A stretch of 12,541 nt of DNA from JBBQKF01 sp038326615 (GTDB lineage: Bacteria; Bacillota; Clostridia; Saccharofermentanales; UBA5734). Location: contig JBBQKF010000084.1 of the NCBI GenBank assembly GCA_038326615.1, positions 1-12,541 of the forward strand, read 5' to 3'. The notes under the pieces are model-generated. The model was not told the DNA's origin and made no database searches. It saw only the letters and a list, made by a program, of their open reading frames with translations. The position numbers and the translations under genes are program-made. Positions 1 to 6,940 of the stretch are shown here, piece by piece (position 1 is the first letter of the stretch; each line of letters begins with the position of its first letter).

Positions 1-315
1 TGTTGCACTTCTATTGCCGCTTCTGCAATAAACAATATATTTCCCACTTTTATCAACCAATATCCCCTCTGCTTCTTTTTCTATTGAGTCAAGGGGAAGC
101 AAGATAGCACCAGGTATATGGGCTTCTGCATACTCTTCTTGTGTTCTTACATCTACAATAATAACCTCTGGAAATTCTGCTATCATGGATTTAGCATCTT
201 CAGCAGATATTTTTTGGGGATTTTCCTTTGAGACAATTTTAGTTTCACCCTGTTTTGCGCATCCAAATAGCAAAACCATACTTGAAATCAAAACAAGTAT
301 TATAACTTTCTTCAT
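1..315 (-). CDS. Rhodanese-like domain lipoprotein, N-terminal 105 residues (3' end cut by the window edge)
   Basis: Reading the minus strand from the ATG at 315-313 gives an open frame that runs off the left edge. The first 19 residues are a lipoprotein signal (MKK, hydrophobic stretch, then the lipobox LFGC with Cys19), so the mature protein should be lipid-anchored on the outer face of the membrane. A single rhodanese domain starts near residue 35: it has the VDVRTQEEYAEAHIPGA motif (residues 54-70) and the active-site loop YCRSGNRSA with the persulfide-forming Cys97. A GGAGG ribosome binding site lies 8 bases upstream of the ATG. Rhodaneses carry sulfur as a cysteine persulfide; extracytoplasmic lipoprotein versions are common in Bacillota, but their physiological sulfur donors and acceptors are usually unknown. 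It is transcribed divergently from the LysM-M28 peptidase gene. The family call is firm; the substrate is not known. Confidence 0.9.
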   Translation of the reverse strand, partial: MKKVIILVLISSMVLLFGCAKQGETKIVSKENPQKISAEDAKSMIAEFPEVIIVDVRTQEEYAEAHIPGAILLPLDSIEKEAEGILVDKSGKYIVYCRSGNRSAT

Positions 316-371
316 TATTAGGCCTCCGTTCTCGTTAAAAAGCAGCAAATTCGTTATTAAAAAATAACAAA

Positions 372-410
372 TATAGTATTGATAAAATAAATACTATTGT
401 ATAGTATGTT
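372..410. promoter_or_regulatory. Divergent intergenic promoter/operator region with repeated TAGTAT half-sites
   Basis: The hexamer TAGTAT occurs at 374-379 and 402-407 and its reverse complement ATACTA at 391-396, giving three half-sites in alternating orientation between two divergent genes. ATACTA and the second TAGTAT form an inverted repeat with a 5-base spacer. A plausible plus-strand sigma-A promoter overlaps it: TTGATA (379-384), a 17-base spacer, and TAGTAT (402-407) as a 4-of-6 minus 10 element, about 50 bases before the peptidase start. A repressor binding the repeat would cover this promoter. The region is very AT-rich, so chance similarity is a real possibility. Confidence 0.4.
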
Positions 411-455
411 TATATTAATTATAGCATAAATATATTATATTTTGGAGGTAACCGA

Positions 456-2801
456 ATGAAACGGAAAATTTTATCCTCTGCTTTAATCATGGTCTTATTA
501 ATTAGTAGCGTGAATTTTGCCTTTGCAGCCACCTATACTGTAAAATCTGGGGATGTGCTCTGGAAAATCGCAGAAAAATATGATACAACATGGCAAGAAT
601 TGGCAAAAGCAAATGCCCTTGCCAATCCTCATCTAATTTTTCCAAACCAAAGTCTTACAATTCCAGAAAAAGGTGAATGGACATCACCTATGCCAATTCC
701 ACCTGTAACGCCGCCTGCACCATCACCTGTAGCAGATGCTGAATTTACTAAATACTTCAAAGCGATGGATATAGACTATGCATATAAGCTGGGTTTAGAG
801 CTGGCTGAAAATCCGCTTTATGAATCCTCATCCCTTGGAACAAGGACAGCAGGAAGTGATGCAGAACATGCGACTGCGACTTTCTTAGCGTCTGAAATGA
901 AAAAGATTGGGTTAAGTGATGTTGAAAAAGTTGGCGTTAAAGTCGATAAATGGCAATTTAATGATGCTACTCTTACAATAGATGGAACGGATAAAGTCAT
1001 TAAACCACATTCCTATGCAACAGCTGCAACGCCGGCAAAGGGAATAAGTGCGGAAATAGTATATATGGGAAAAGGAACCATGTGGGATTACACAGAAGAC
1101 ATAGATGTGAAGGGCAAAATAGTTCTGGTAGACATCGATCAGAGAGCTGATTGGTGGATTACTTATCCAATGATGGAAGCGAAATACCAAGGTGCGGCTG
1201 CAATTATGGCTGCTAACATAAGCGGTTTTTCTGAAATAAATAAAGATGCGCTTAACAGCCAAGATATATGTGGGCCAACAGGAATCCCAACCGTAAGTAT
1301 TAGTCAAAATGATGCTGATTATATTAAAGAACAACTTAAGGCTGGAACAGTAACTGCAACCCTTAGGGTTGACAATATAGTTGAAGAGAATGGAATTTCC
1401 TATAATGTTATGGGTAAAATTCCTGGCAAGAATCATGACGAAATGATTATAGTCGGGTCTCACTACGATAAATATTTCGATGGCTTTCAAGATAATGGTA
1501 TGGCTGTAGCCCTTGACTTTACTATGGCAAAAGCTATGATTGATTCTGGGTATACACCTGAAAGAGACATCGTCTTCGTTATCCATGGTGCAGAAGAATG
1601 GGGCGCATCGGATACGCCATTTGACTGGACAGTGGGAGCTTGGAGAATGATCAATGAAGCGCATCCTGAATGGGTAGGCAAGACATTGGCATTTTTAAAC
1701 TTTGAACTTCCAGCTTATGAGTTCGCAAAATATACAAGTGCAACCTCTGCACCAGAGCTCTACACCTTGATAAAAGATTTTGCGGAAAATGATAAAAATG
1801 CGCCAAAACCTGTAAATTGTTTCCCTGAAGGCTTTAAAACAGATGGCGCTCAAACTTATACGTATTCAGATGACTTCTCCTATTACGCTGCAGGAGTACC
1901 TTCTGTCATAAACACATTCTTGGTACAAGCTGATGGAGAAGATGTATTCCCATTTTACTATGAAAGATATCATACACAGTTTGACAACAAAACAACATAC
2001 AATGAAGATGTCTTTAAGTTTAATCTTTCATTTTATGGTGCAATGGCGCTAACAATAGACCAAACTCCTGCATTCAACTTAGATTTTACACCTCAATACG
2101 AAAGAATGCTGGCGTCTTTCAATGAAGATGAAGCAAAGGCTGCCGGAGCAGATAGTACGGCTTTTAAAGGAGCTTTAGAAGCATATGGGATTTCCGCAAA
2201 GGCTAATCATAATGCCGTTATTGCAATAAACAAAGACTATGCAAGCTTAGTTAAAGCTGGAGCAAGTGATGCTGAACTTCAGGTTGTTTGGAATAAAGCA
2301 AAAAAAATGAACGCCAGCAACCTTGCCATCTTTAAGCAAACGCAGGACGCATTGCTTGGCCTAATGTATGAACGTCCAATTGTTCCTCATGAGGCGCCAC
2401 AAGAAAATATCCAAACCATGAAAACAATAATAACTGAGCTAAAGGCTGGAAATATCAATAAAGTAGTTGATGAATATGCTTGGACAATAAACAATGTAAT
2501 AGAATGGTATAACTATTCATTTAGTCCAGAGGTAACAAAGCCCCTTAACGATTACTACTATCCTGAATATAACAAAGGTAATTTGTTCTGGGGAACAGGC
2601 AAAATGTTCACCATGGCTGATGTTTCCGAAGCGACCAGATCTTTATACTTAAAATACGATACAACAGGATCTGATTTCTCAAGCGAAATAGCTGTTTATC
2701 AAAAGGCAATCGAAAGCCAGAATATTATCTACAAAGACCTTATCTTAAAAGAAACCACTTCACTTGTTGAACTGGCGAAATCAATGGAGGCAGTAAAATA
2801 G
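456..2801 (+). CDS. Secreted LysM-domain M28-family metallopeptidase
   Basis: A 781-residue exported protein. Residues 1-24 are a Sec signal peptide (MKRK, hydrophobic core, predicted cleavage after AFA). A LysM domain (about 26-70, beginning TYTVKSGDVLWKIAEKY) should bind peptidoglycan, followed by a proline-rich linker (74-92). The M28 zinc peptidase domain covers about 95-555 and contains an inserted PA-like segment (about 195-305). Visible metal and catalytic residues: His336 (GSHYD), bridging Asp346 (QDNGMA), Glu380/Glu381 (AEEWG, general base and ligand) and His506 (RYHTQFDN). The fourth ligand position, normally Asp in an 'NFD' motif, appears to be Glu417 (LNFELP). The last 220 residues have no signature I recognise and look mainly helical and acidic. 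M28 enzymes are aminopeptidases or carboxypeptidases, so a role in extracellular peptide use in a cell-wall-associated form is likely. The start has GGAGG 10 bases upstream. It is monocistronic: a terminator follows directly. Confidence 0.93.
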   Translation: MKRKILSSALIMVLLISSVNFAFAATYTVKSGDVLWKIAEKYDTTWQELAKANALANPHLIFPNQSLTIPEKGEWTSPMPIPPVTPPAPSPVADAEFTKYFKAMDIDYAYKLGLELAENPLYESSSLGTRTAGSDAEHATATFLASEMKKIGLSDVEKVGVKVDKWQFNDATLTIDGTDKVIKPHSYATAATPAKGISAEIVYMGKGTMWDYTEDIDVKGKIVLVDIDQRADWWITYPMMEAKYQGAAAIMAANISGFSEINKDALNSQDICGPTGIPTVSISQNDADYIKEQLKAGTVTATLRVDNIVEENGISYNVMGKIPGKNHDEMIIVGSHYDKYFDGFQDNGMAVALDFTMAKAMIDSGYTPERDIVFVIHGAEEWGASDTPFDWTVGAWRMINEAHPEWVGKTLAFLNFELPAYEFAKYTSATSAPELYTLIKDFAENDKNAPKPVNCFPEGFKTDGAQTYTYSDDFSYYAAGVPSVINTFLVQADGEDVFPFYYERYHTQFDNKTTYNEDVFKFNLSFYGAMALTIDQTPAFNLDFTPQYERMLASFNEDEAKAAGADSTAFKGALEAYGISAKANHNAVIAINKDYASLVKAGASDAELQVVWNKAKKMNASNLAIFKQTQDALLGLMYERPIVPHEAPQENIQTMKTIITELKAGNINKVVDEYAWTINNVIEWYNYSFSPEVTKPLNDYYYPEYNKGNLFWGTGKMFTMADVSEATRSLYLKYDTTGSDFSSEIAVYQKAIESQNIIYKDLILKETTSLVELAKSMEAVK

Positions 2802-2818
2802 GGTTTTAATTATTATGT

Positions 2819-2859
2819 GGGGATCGGGTATAAAATATCCGATCTCCATTTATTTTTTC
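2819..2859 (+). terminator. Intrinsic terminator after the LysM-M28 peptidase gene
   Basis: A 12-base-pair stem, GGGGATCGGGTA (2819-2830) with TATCCGATCTCC (2836-2847), allowing two G-U pairs, encloses the 5-base loop TAAAA. It is followed by a T-rich tract (2849-2858). It begins 17 bases after the peptidase stop codon and ends that transcript. Confidence 0.88.
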
Positions 2860-2863
2860 CCCT

Positions 2864-2891
2864 TTGATTAATCAATCAATTCGTTTATAAT
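2864..2891 (+). promoter_or_regulatory. Candidate sigma-A promoter for the hotdog-fold thioesterase gene
   Basis: TTGATT (2864-2869), a 16-base spacer and a perfect TATAAT (2886-2891) lie about 115 bases before the next gene and just after the terminator of the previous one. The implied 5' leader is about 105 bases long. The perfect minus 10 box and its position support the call; the minus 35 matches at 4 of 6 positions. Confidence 0.6.
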
Positions 2892-2932
2892 GAAATGATA
2901 GGCAGGTAATACACATCCAACTGTTTTCAAGG

Positions 2933-2952
2933 CTGTAGTGGAAGTGCTACAG
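2933..2952 (+). repeat. Small inverted repeat in the leader of the thioesterase gene
   Basis: CTGTAG (2933-2938) and CTACAG (2947-2952) are exact reverse complements around an 8-base loop and lie in the mixed-composition leader between the candidate promoter and the start codon. No T run follows, so it is not a terminator. I could not match the leader to a riboswitch class I know. It could be a small RNA hairpin or an operator, or it may have no function. Confidence 0.35.
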
Positions 2953-3005
2953 ATGGGTGAATCCAATGGAAAAATTTATCGCTTTGGAGTTTACAGGAGG
3001 AAAAT

Positions 3006-3416
3006 ATGAAACAATTTGAAACATCTAGATTGGTTACTGGCCAGGATATGAATCATCATGATACGCTTTTTGCTGCAAGGATGGCGGAGTGGTTTGCAGA
3101 AGCAACCTTTATGGGCGCATCTGATTTTTACGGGAAATATGGTGAAGCTGAGCATCTTGTTGCAGTTGAAATTCATTCCATGAAATACCTAGCGCCGTCA
3201 TTCAATGGTGATATGATCAAATTTATATCATCGGCAGTGAAGGCTGGAAGGACTAGCCTGACAGTATACACAAAAGCATTGAGAAATGACACTGATATCA
3301 AGGTTGCTGAGGGTTTCATTACATTTGTTTGCATAGATGGAGACAAACAAAAGATCCCCCATAATATTGTTATTGATGAACCTGAAACAGAAGAGGAAAA
3401 GGAACTAGTAAAATAA
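3006..3416 (+). CDS. Hotdog-fold acyl-CoA thioesterase-like protein
   Basis: A 136-residue single-domain cytoplasmic protein, the usual length for one hotdog fold. The N-terminal segment MNHHDTLFAARMAEW (residues 15-29) corresponds to the N-H-H-x-T-L-F-G-G-x-x-x-x-x-D active-site helix of YciA/BACH-type acyl-CoA hydrolases. YLAPSFNGD (61-69) and AGRTSLTVYTKA (80-91) match the core strands. Several usual residues differ: the Gly-Gly pair is Ala-Ala, and Glu28 stands where the family commonly has Asp, so catalysis by the standard route is not certain. The hotdog-fold 3-aminobutyryl-CoA ammonia-lyase of clostridial lysine fermentation is an alternative; no other lysine-fermentation gene is present here to support it. 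The start has AGGAGG 7 bases upstream. Its last 12 bases overlap the end of the convergent membrane-protein gene. The fold is well supported, the substrate is unknown. Confidence 0.8.
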   Translation: MKQFETSRLVTGQDMNHHDTLFAARMAEWFAEATFMGASDFYGKYGEAEHLVAVEIHSMKYLAPSFNGDMIKFISSAVKAGRTSLTVYTKALRNDTDIKVAEGFITFVCIDGDKQKIPHNIVIDEPETEEEKELVK

Positions 3417-3818
3417 CGACTTGTATCGAAGATAATTATATGAAAATTTTATGCCTGCTAAAAGCAATGCAGCACCTAAACCTGTATAAAAAAATGCAAT
3501 AAAATACCTTGGCACAGAATCATTATTCCGTAGTAAAATGCCAAAGCTCATCATAAATGTAATAATAATATAGGAATATAAAGGAAAAAATTTAAAGAAC
3601 ATGATTCTTTCCTGTGTAAAAGATAGAATTCTTATTGTGTTTTTCCTTGCCATTATTTGAAACATAAAACCAAAAGGAAGGAATGTTAAGGCAGTCCAAA
3701 ATACTAATAAAATAGAAAGATATTCTCGGTATTCTAAAATCCCCAATCTTAAAACATTAAACCCTGCAATCATCCATACCAATGCAGAAATTCCAAGCAA
3801 ATTCTTTTTTGAAACCAT
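3405..3818 (-). CDS. Hypothetical four-helix membrane protein
   Basis: A 137-residue hydrophobic protein that I do not recognise. Four membrane segments are apparent at about residues 7-26, 33-55, 79-97 and 104-126, joined by short loops. The loop after helix 2 is basic and probably cytoplasmic (ARKNTIR, 57-63). There are no cysteines and no histidines, so metal or haem binding is unlikely. A strong ribosome binding site (GAGGAGAA, 7 bases before the ATG at 3818-3816) and a frame open across its full length argue that it is real rather than a shadow. It converges on the thioesterase gene with a 12-base overlap and is divergent from the oxidase operon. No function can be assigned. Confidence 0.72.
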   Translation of the reverse strand: MVSKKNLLGISALVWMIAGFNVLRLGILEYREYLSILLVFWTALTFLPFGFMFQIMARKNTIRILSFTQERIMFFKFFPLYSYIIITFMMSFGILLRNNDSVPRYFIAFFYTGLGAALLLAGIKFSYNYLRYKSLFY

Positions 3819-3884
3819 ATTCGCATTCTCCTCAGCAGTGGGCTATATTTTCGTGCGATATCTTTAAAGTAGGAAACTAATCGT

Positions 3885-3914
3885 TTGTTTATAAATTATT
3901 TAATCAACTATAAT
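3885..3914 (+). promoter_or_regulatory. Candidate promoter for the oxidase operon
   Basis: TTGTTT (3885-3890), an 18-base spacer and TATAAT (3909-3914) are the best minus 35/minus 10 pair in the 264-base gap before the oxidase gene. This implies a leader of about 160 bases. The gap also holds the palindrome CTATAA-C-TTATAG (3939-3951) and the short inverted repeat GTTG-CTAT-CAAC (4023-4034). I looked for an FNR (TTGAT-N4-ATCAA) or Rex (TTGTGA-type) operator and found no convincing match. The gap is very AT-rich, so confidence is modest. Confidence 0.4.
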
Positions 3915-4082
3915 CCTTTTTTGCATTTCTGACAACTACTATAACTTATAGAATGAAAATTTTTTACAATCTCATTTGAAATGAAAAATGTAAAATAATG
4001 TCGAAATATAAGCTATTTTCTTGTTGCTATCAACTATAAAAAGGCTTAAAATTAAAGTGAAAATATTGTAAGGAGGCCAAAG

Positions 4083-6926
4083 ATGACTGATATAAAAGAA
4101 AATATAATGAATGAGAATCCCGCAGATAAATATCCTCAATCGGGAAGCGATCAAAAATATGGAGAAAATATAATTAGTCATAAAGAAGGGGATCAATCAG
4201 TTAAACTATGGTTTTTCTTTTCAGCGTCATGGTTTGCTGTCTTTACTACTTTTGGATTAATTCTTGCGACTAAATTCTTTTGGCCAACATTTTTAGGAGA
4301 TGCTTCTTGGCTTACTTTCGGTGTTATGAGGCCTGCCCATGTAAATGGCGTTTTATTTGGTTTTGTTTCTTCAGGTCTCCTGGGTGCTATGATATATATA
4401 GTCCCTAGATTGTGCGCTGTGAAACTCTACAAACCTAGATTAGCTTTCTTAACACCTATATTTTGGAATGTAGGCATTTTTGTAGGAATTATTTGGATCC
4501 TTTTTGGTGGCTCACAGGGTAGAGAATATGCTGAACTACCATGGGCAATAGATGTTGCTGTAATGATCACCCTAATTCTATTAGCTATAGTTGTATTAGG
4601 TACTATTGTTCATAGAAAAGAGAAAAAGCTCTATGTAAGTATATGGTATTATGCTGGAACAATGATATGGTTTCCCATCCTTTACTTTATTGGGAATGTT
4701 ATGTGGCATCCGGCAACTGGTTCATTGAATGGTATTCAAGATGCGTTTTTTAATTGGTACTATGGACATAATGTTCTTGGGCTATGGTTTACTACTTTAG
4801 GTATACCCGCCATATATTATGCAATCCCTAGAATGATTAAGCGCCCTTTATATAGCCATGTATTATCCTTAATCGGTTTTTTTGGGATAGCTTTTTTCTA
4901 TACTGGTGTCGGTTCACATCATCTTTTACAGGCGCCAATTCCTGAATGGTTAAAGACACTAGCTGTCGTAATGACCGTCTTAATGTTGGTGCCAGTACTT
5001 GCTTTTGCAACGAATATTATCCTTACTATGAGAGGATCTTGGGGCAAAGCCATTAAAAATCCAGTGCTTATGTTCATTCTATTTGGGTTTGCAAGTTATG
5101 TTATTGGTTCTGTTCAAGGCTCTATGCAAGGACTTCGTTTTACTAACGAGTATCTTCATTTTTCACAATGGACCGTTGGACATTCACATATAACTCTTCT
5201 TGGAGGATTTGGATTTCTTGCGGCAGGATTGGCTTTATGGATGGTACCTCATTTAAAAGGATCCCGGATATTTAGCAACTCTCTATTAAATCTCAGTTTT
5301 TGGACGGCTGCTATTGGATTTTTCTTTTTCTTTTCGGCAATGACAATTACCGGTATTGTTGCTAATGCCAACTGGTGGATGCATATTAATGTCATAGAAA
5401 GTCTTCCAAGTCTTCGTATCCCTTACATAACAAGAGCTATTACAGGTGGAATAGTTGTTGTAGGGGCTTATATGGTTGCTATTAACATAATTATGACATT
5501 CATCTCCGCTAAACAGCCAGTGGTAGCAGAAGATCATGACAGGCCCGAAGCAGTGACAGAATTAGCCCACTCAAAATTTATGAAAAAAAGCCAAAATGGT
5601 ATAAATTTACCTATCCTTTATGCTGGCGGACTAGGGGGATTTTTTATTATGACCTTCATGGTTGTAGTCATGCCGTTTATGTATACAGCTAACACCCCAA
5701 GTGATGGAATAGCCGCACATGAACTTAGTTTTGAGGAAAAAGCAGGGGAGAGCATATATAGAATAAACGGTTGCTTCTATTGTCACAATCAATTCATTAG
5801 AGATTTTGATTGGGCGATGGGGGAGGTTTCTCAGCCTGGTGATACTCATTATTCTACGCCAAACTTCCTTGGTACTGAAAGGACAGGCCCTTCTCTTGCT
5901 AGAATCGGAGGAAAACGTCCAACACAATGGCATGTATATCATTATGAAGATCCAAGATCTGTTTCACCAAGATCTATCATGCCTCCTTTTAGTTTTTTAT
6001 CTGATAAAGATCGAGGCAATCTAATCACTTATATTCAAAACCTTGGCGGGGAAGATCTTGAAATACAGTCATTCCAACCTTTGATACCTCTTGAATATCG
6101 TGGAGATGAAAATCCTAATAGACCTTTGATGATGAATATAATGAAAAGTTATGATCCAAACACAGAAGAATATACCGGTTCAGGAGCTGATGGAGCCGAA
6201 TGGGCCAAATTATTTGAAGAAGGAAAAGCAATATATACTCAAAAGTGCTTGCCTTGTCATGGTGGGTCAGGAAATGGACAAGGACCCTATGCGCGACAAG
6301 CATTGGCACATCCTGCCAATATAAATGAACGTATTTCAAATTTCCCTTCGCCTGTAGATGCCTATCATAGTTGGAGGGTACATGAGGGAGTACCGGGAAC
6401 ATTGATGCCTCCATGGGGATGGTCCTTAGACGATGCGACTATATGGAAATTGAATACTTATGAGATGAGTTTTGTAGACGGTGCTTATCGTACAGTTTCA
6501 GGAGGTGTTTCTGATAATGAAGGGGACAAATTTAACAGTGAAACCAATATAAAACCACCAATAGCAGGAACAGAATCCCAATTTTTAAAAGGTGAAAGTC
6601 TATTTGGCATGTACTGTGCGGCCTGTCATGGAAATGATGGCAAGGGGAACGGGCCTGCATCCATAAAATCTGATGGTGGTTATATAAACCCTGTTCCTGC
6701 CAATTTTACAGAAAGTGGTTCTGACTTTACAAATTATGGTAGATATGTTTGGAAAGTAAAAGAAGGAGTAGAAACAACGAATATGCCTCCATGGAAGGAA
6801 GCGTTAAGTGATGATGAGATATATGATCTGATATTTTACATTCAAGGGTTCTCTAACAAAGATGATTATAATAGTAAATGGATACATCTTTACACAGATA
6901 ATTTTGCTAAAAATTTAAAAGAGTAA
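4083..6926 (+). CDS. ccoNOP: Fused cbb3-type cytochrome c oxidase: CcoN + CcoO + two extra cytochrome c domains
   Basis: A 947-residue polypeptide combining what are normally three subunits of a C-family haem-copper oxygen reductase. Residues about 40-485 are CcoN, with about 12 membrane helices: low-spin haem ligand His86 (RPAHVNG), GSQGREYAELPW, CuB ligand His229 (YYGHN), Tyr273 six residues before CuB ligands His279-His280 (YTGVGSHH), and haem ligands His367 and His369 (WTVGHSH). Residues 507-535 are a further helix followed by a CcoO-like monohaem domain: CFYCH 564-568, RTGPSLARIGG from 600, axial Met633 (SIMPPF). Two more c-type domains follow: CLPCH 722-726 with Met775, and CAACH 845-849 with Met901, equivalent to the dihaem part of CcoP. 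It reduces O2 to water with electrons passed through three c haems on the outer face. AAGGAGG lies 7 bases before the ATG. The frame is continuous across all junctions. CcoN-CcoO fusions are known in other phyla; I do not recall a clear three-part one in Clostridia. Confidence 0.93.
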   Translation: MTDIKENIMNENPADKYPQSGSDQKYGENIISHKEGDQSVKLWFFFSASWFAVFTTFGLILATKFFWPTFLGDASWLTFGVMRPAHVNGVLFGFVSSGLLGAMIYIVPRLCAVKLYKPRLAFLTPIFWNVGIFVGIIWILFGGSQGREYAELPWAIDVAVMITLILLAIVVLGTIVHRKEKKLYVSIWYYAGTMIWFPILYFIGNVMWHPATGSLNGIQDAFFNWYYGHNVLGLWFTTLGIPAIYYAIPRMIKRPLYSHVLSLIGFFGIAFFYTGVGSHHLLQAPIPEWLKTLAVVMTVLMLVPVLAFATNIILTMRGSWGKAIKNPVLMFILFGFASYVIGSVQGSMQGLRFTNEYLHFSQWTVGHSHITLLGGFGFLAAGLALWMVPHLKGSRIFSNSLLNLSFWTAAIGFFFFFSAMTITGIVANANWWMHINVIESLPSLRIPYITRAITGGIVVVGAYMVAINIIMTFISAKQPVVAEDHDRPEAVTELAHSKFMKKSQNGINLPILYAGGLGGFFIMTFMVVVMPFMYTANTPSDGIAAHELSFEEKAGESIYRINGCFYCHNQFIRDFDWAMGEVSQPGDTHYSTPNFLGTERTGPSLARIGGKRPTQWHVYHYEDPRSVSPRSIMPPFSFLSDKDRGNLITYIQNLGGEDLEIQSFQPLIPLEYRGDENPNRPLMMNIMKSYDPNTEEYTGSGADGAEWAKLFEEGKAIYTQKCLPCHGGSGNGQGPYARQALAHPANINERISNFPSPVDAYHSWRVHEGVPGTLMPPWGWSLDDATIWKLNTYEMSFVDGAYRTVSGGVSDNEGDKFNSETNIKPPIAGTESQFLKGESLFGMYCAACHGNDGKGNGPASIKSDGGYINPVPANFTESGSDFTNYGRYVWKVKEGVETTNMPPWKEALSDDEIYDLIFYIQGFSNKDDYNSKWIHLYTDNFAKNLKE

Positions 6927-6940
6927 AGGGGGAATGACTT

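Noticed and set aside
185..367. Plus-strand open frame of 60 codons opposite the rhodanese gene
   Set aside because: The minus strand encodes a clear lipoprotein with rhodanese motifs there, and the plus frame has no ribosome binding site.
912..1664. 250-codon open frame on the minus strand inside the peptidase gene
   Set aside because: It lies opposite the conserved M28 catalytic region, its translation is rich in Cys, His, Ile and Ser with no recognisable domain, and it has no ribosome binding site. It is a shadow of the plus-strand gene.
2898..3005. T-box or known riboswitch in the thioesterase leader
   Set aside because: There is no GGGTGG-type T-box motif and no conserved core of the purine, SAM, THF, glycine or c-di-GMP classes that I can see.
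4021..4034. FNR/CRP-type operator at TTGTTGCTATCAAC
   Set aside because: The TTG and CAA halves are spaced by 7 bases, not the 8 of TTGAT-N4-ATCAA, and the inner bases do not match.
3972..4196. Minus-strand open frame of 74 codons at the oxidase promoter
   Set aside because: It is a low-complexity Phe/Ile-rich translation of AT-rich intergenic DNA, overlaps the oxidase start, and has no good ribosome binding site.
5631..5942. Minus-strand open frame of 103 codons inside the fused oxidase gene, with similar shadows at 5286-5537 and 6115-6414
   Set aside because: They overlap the CcoO and cytochrome c domains, whose motifs are intact in the plus frame, and their translations show no family signature.
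4083..6926. Nitric oxide reductase (NorB-like) identity for the fused oxidase
   Set aside because: The helix-VII tyrosine and the CcoN-specific QGREYAELPW and RTGPSLARIGG motifs are present, and these belong to cbb3 oxidases.
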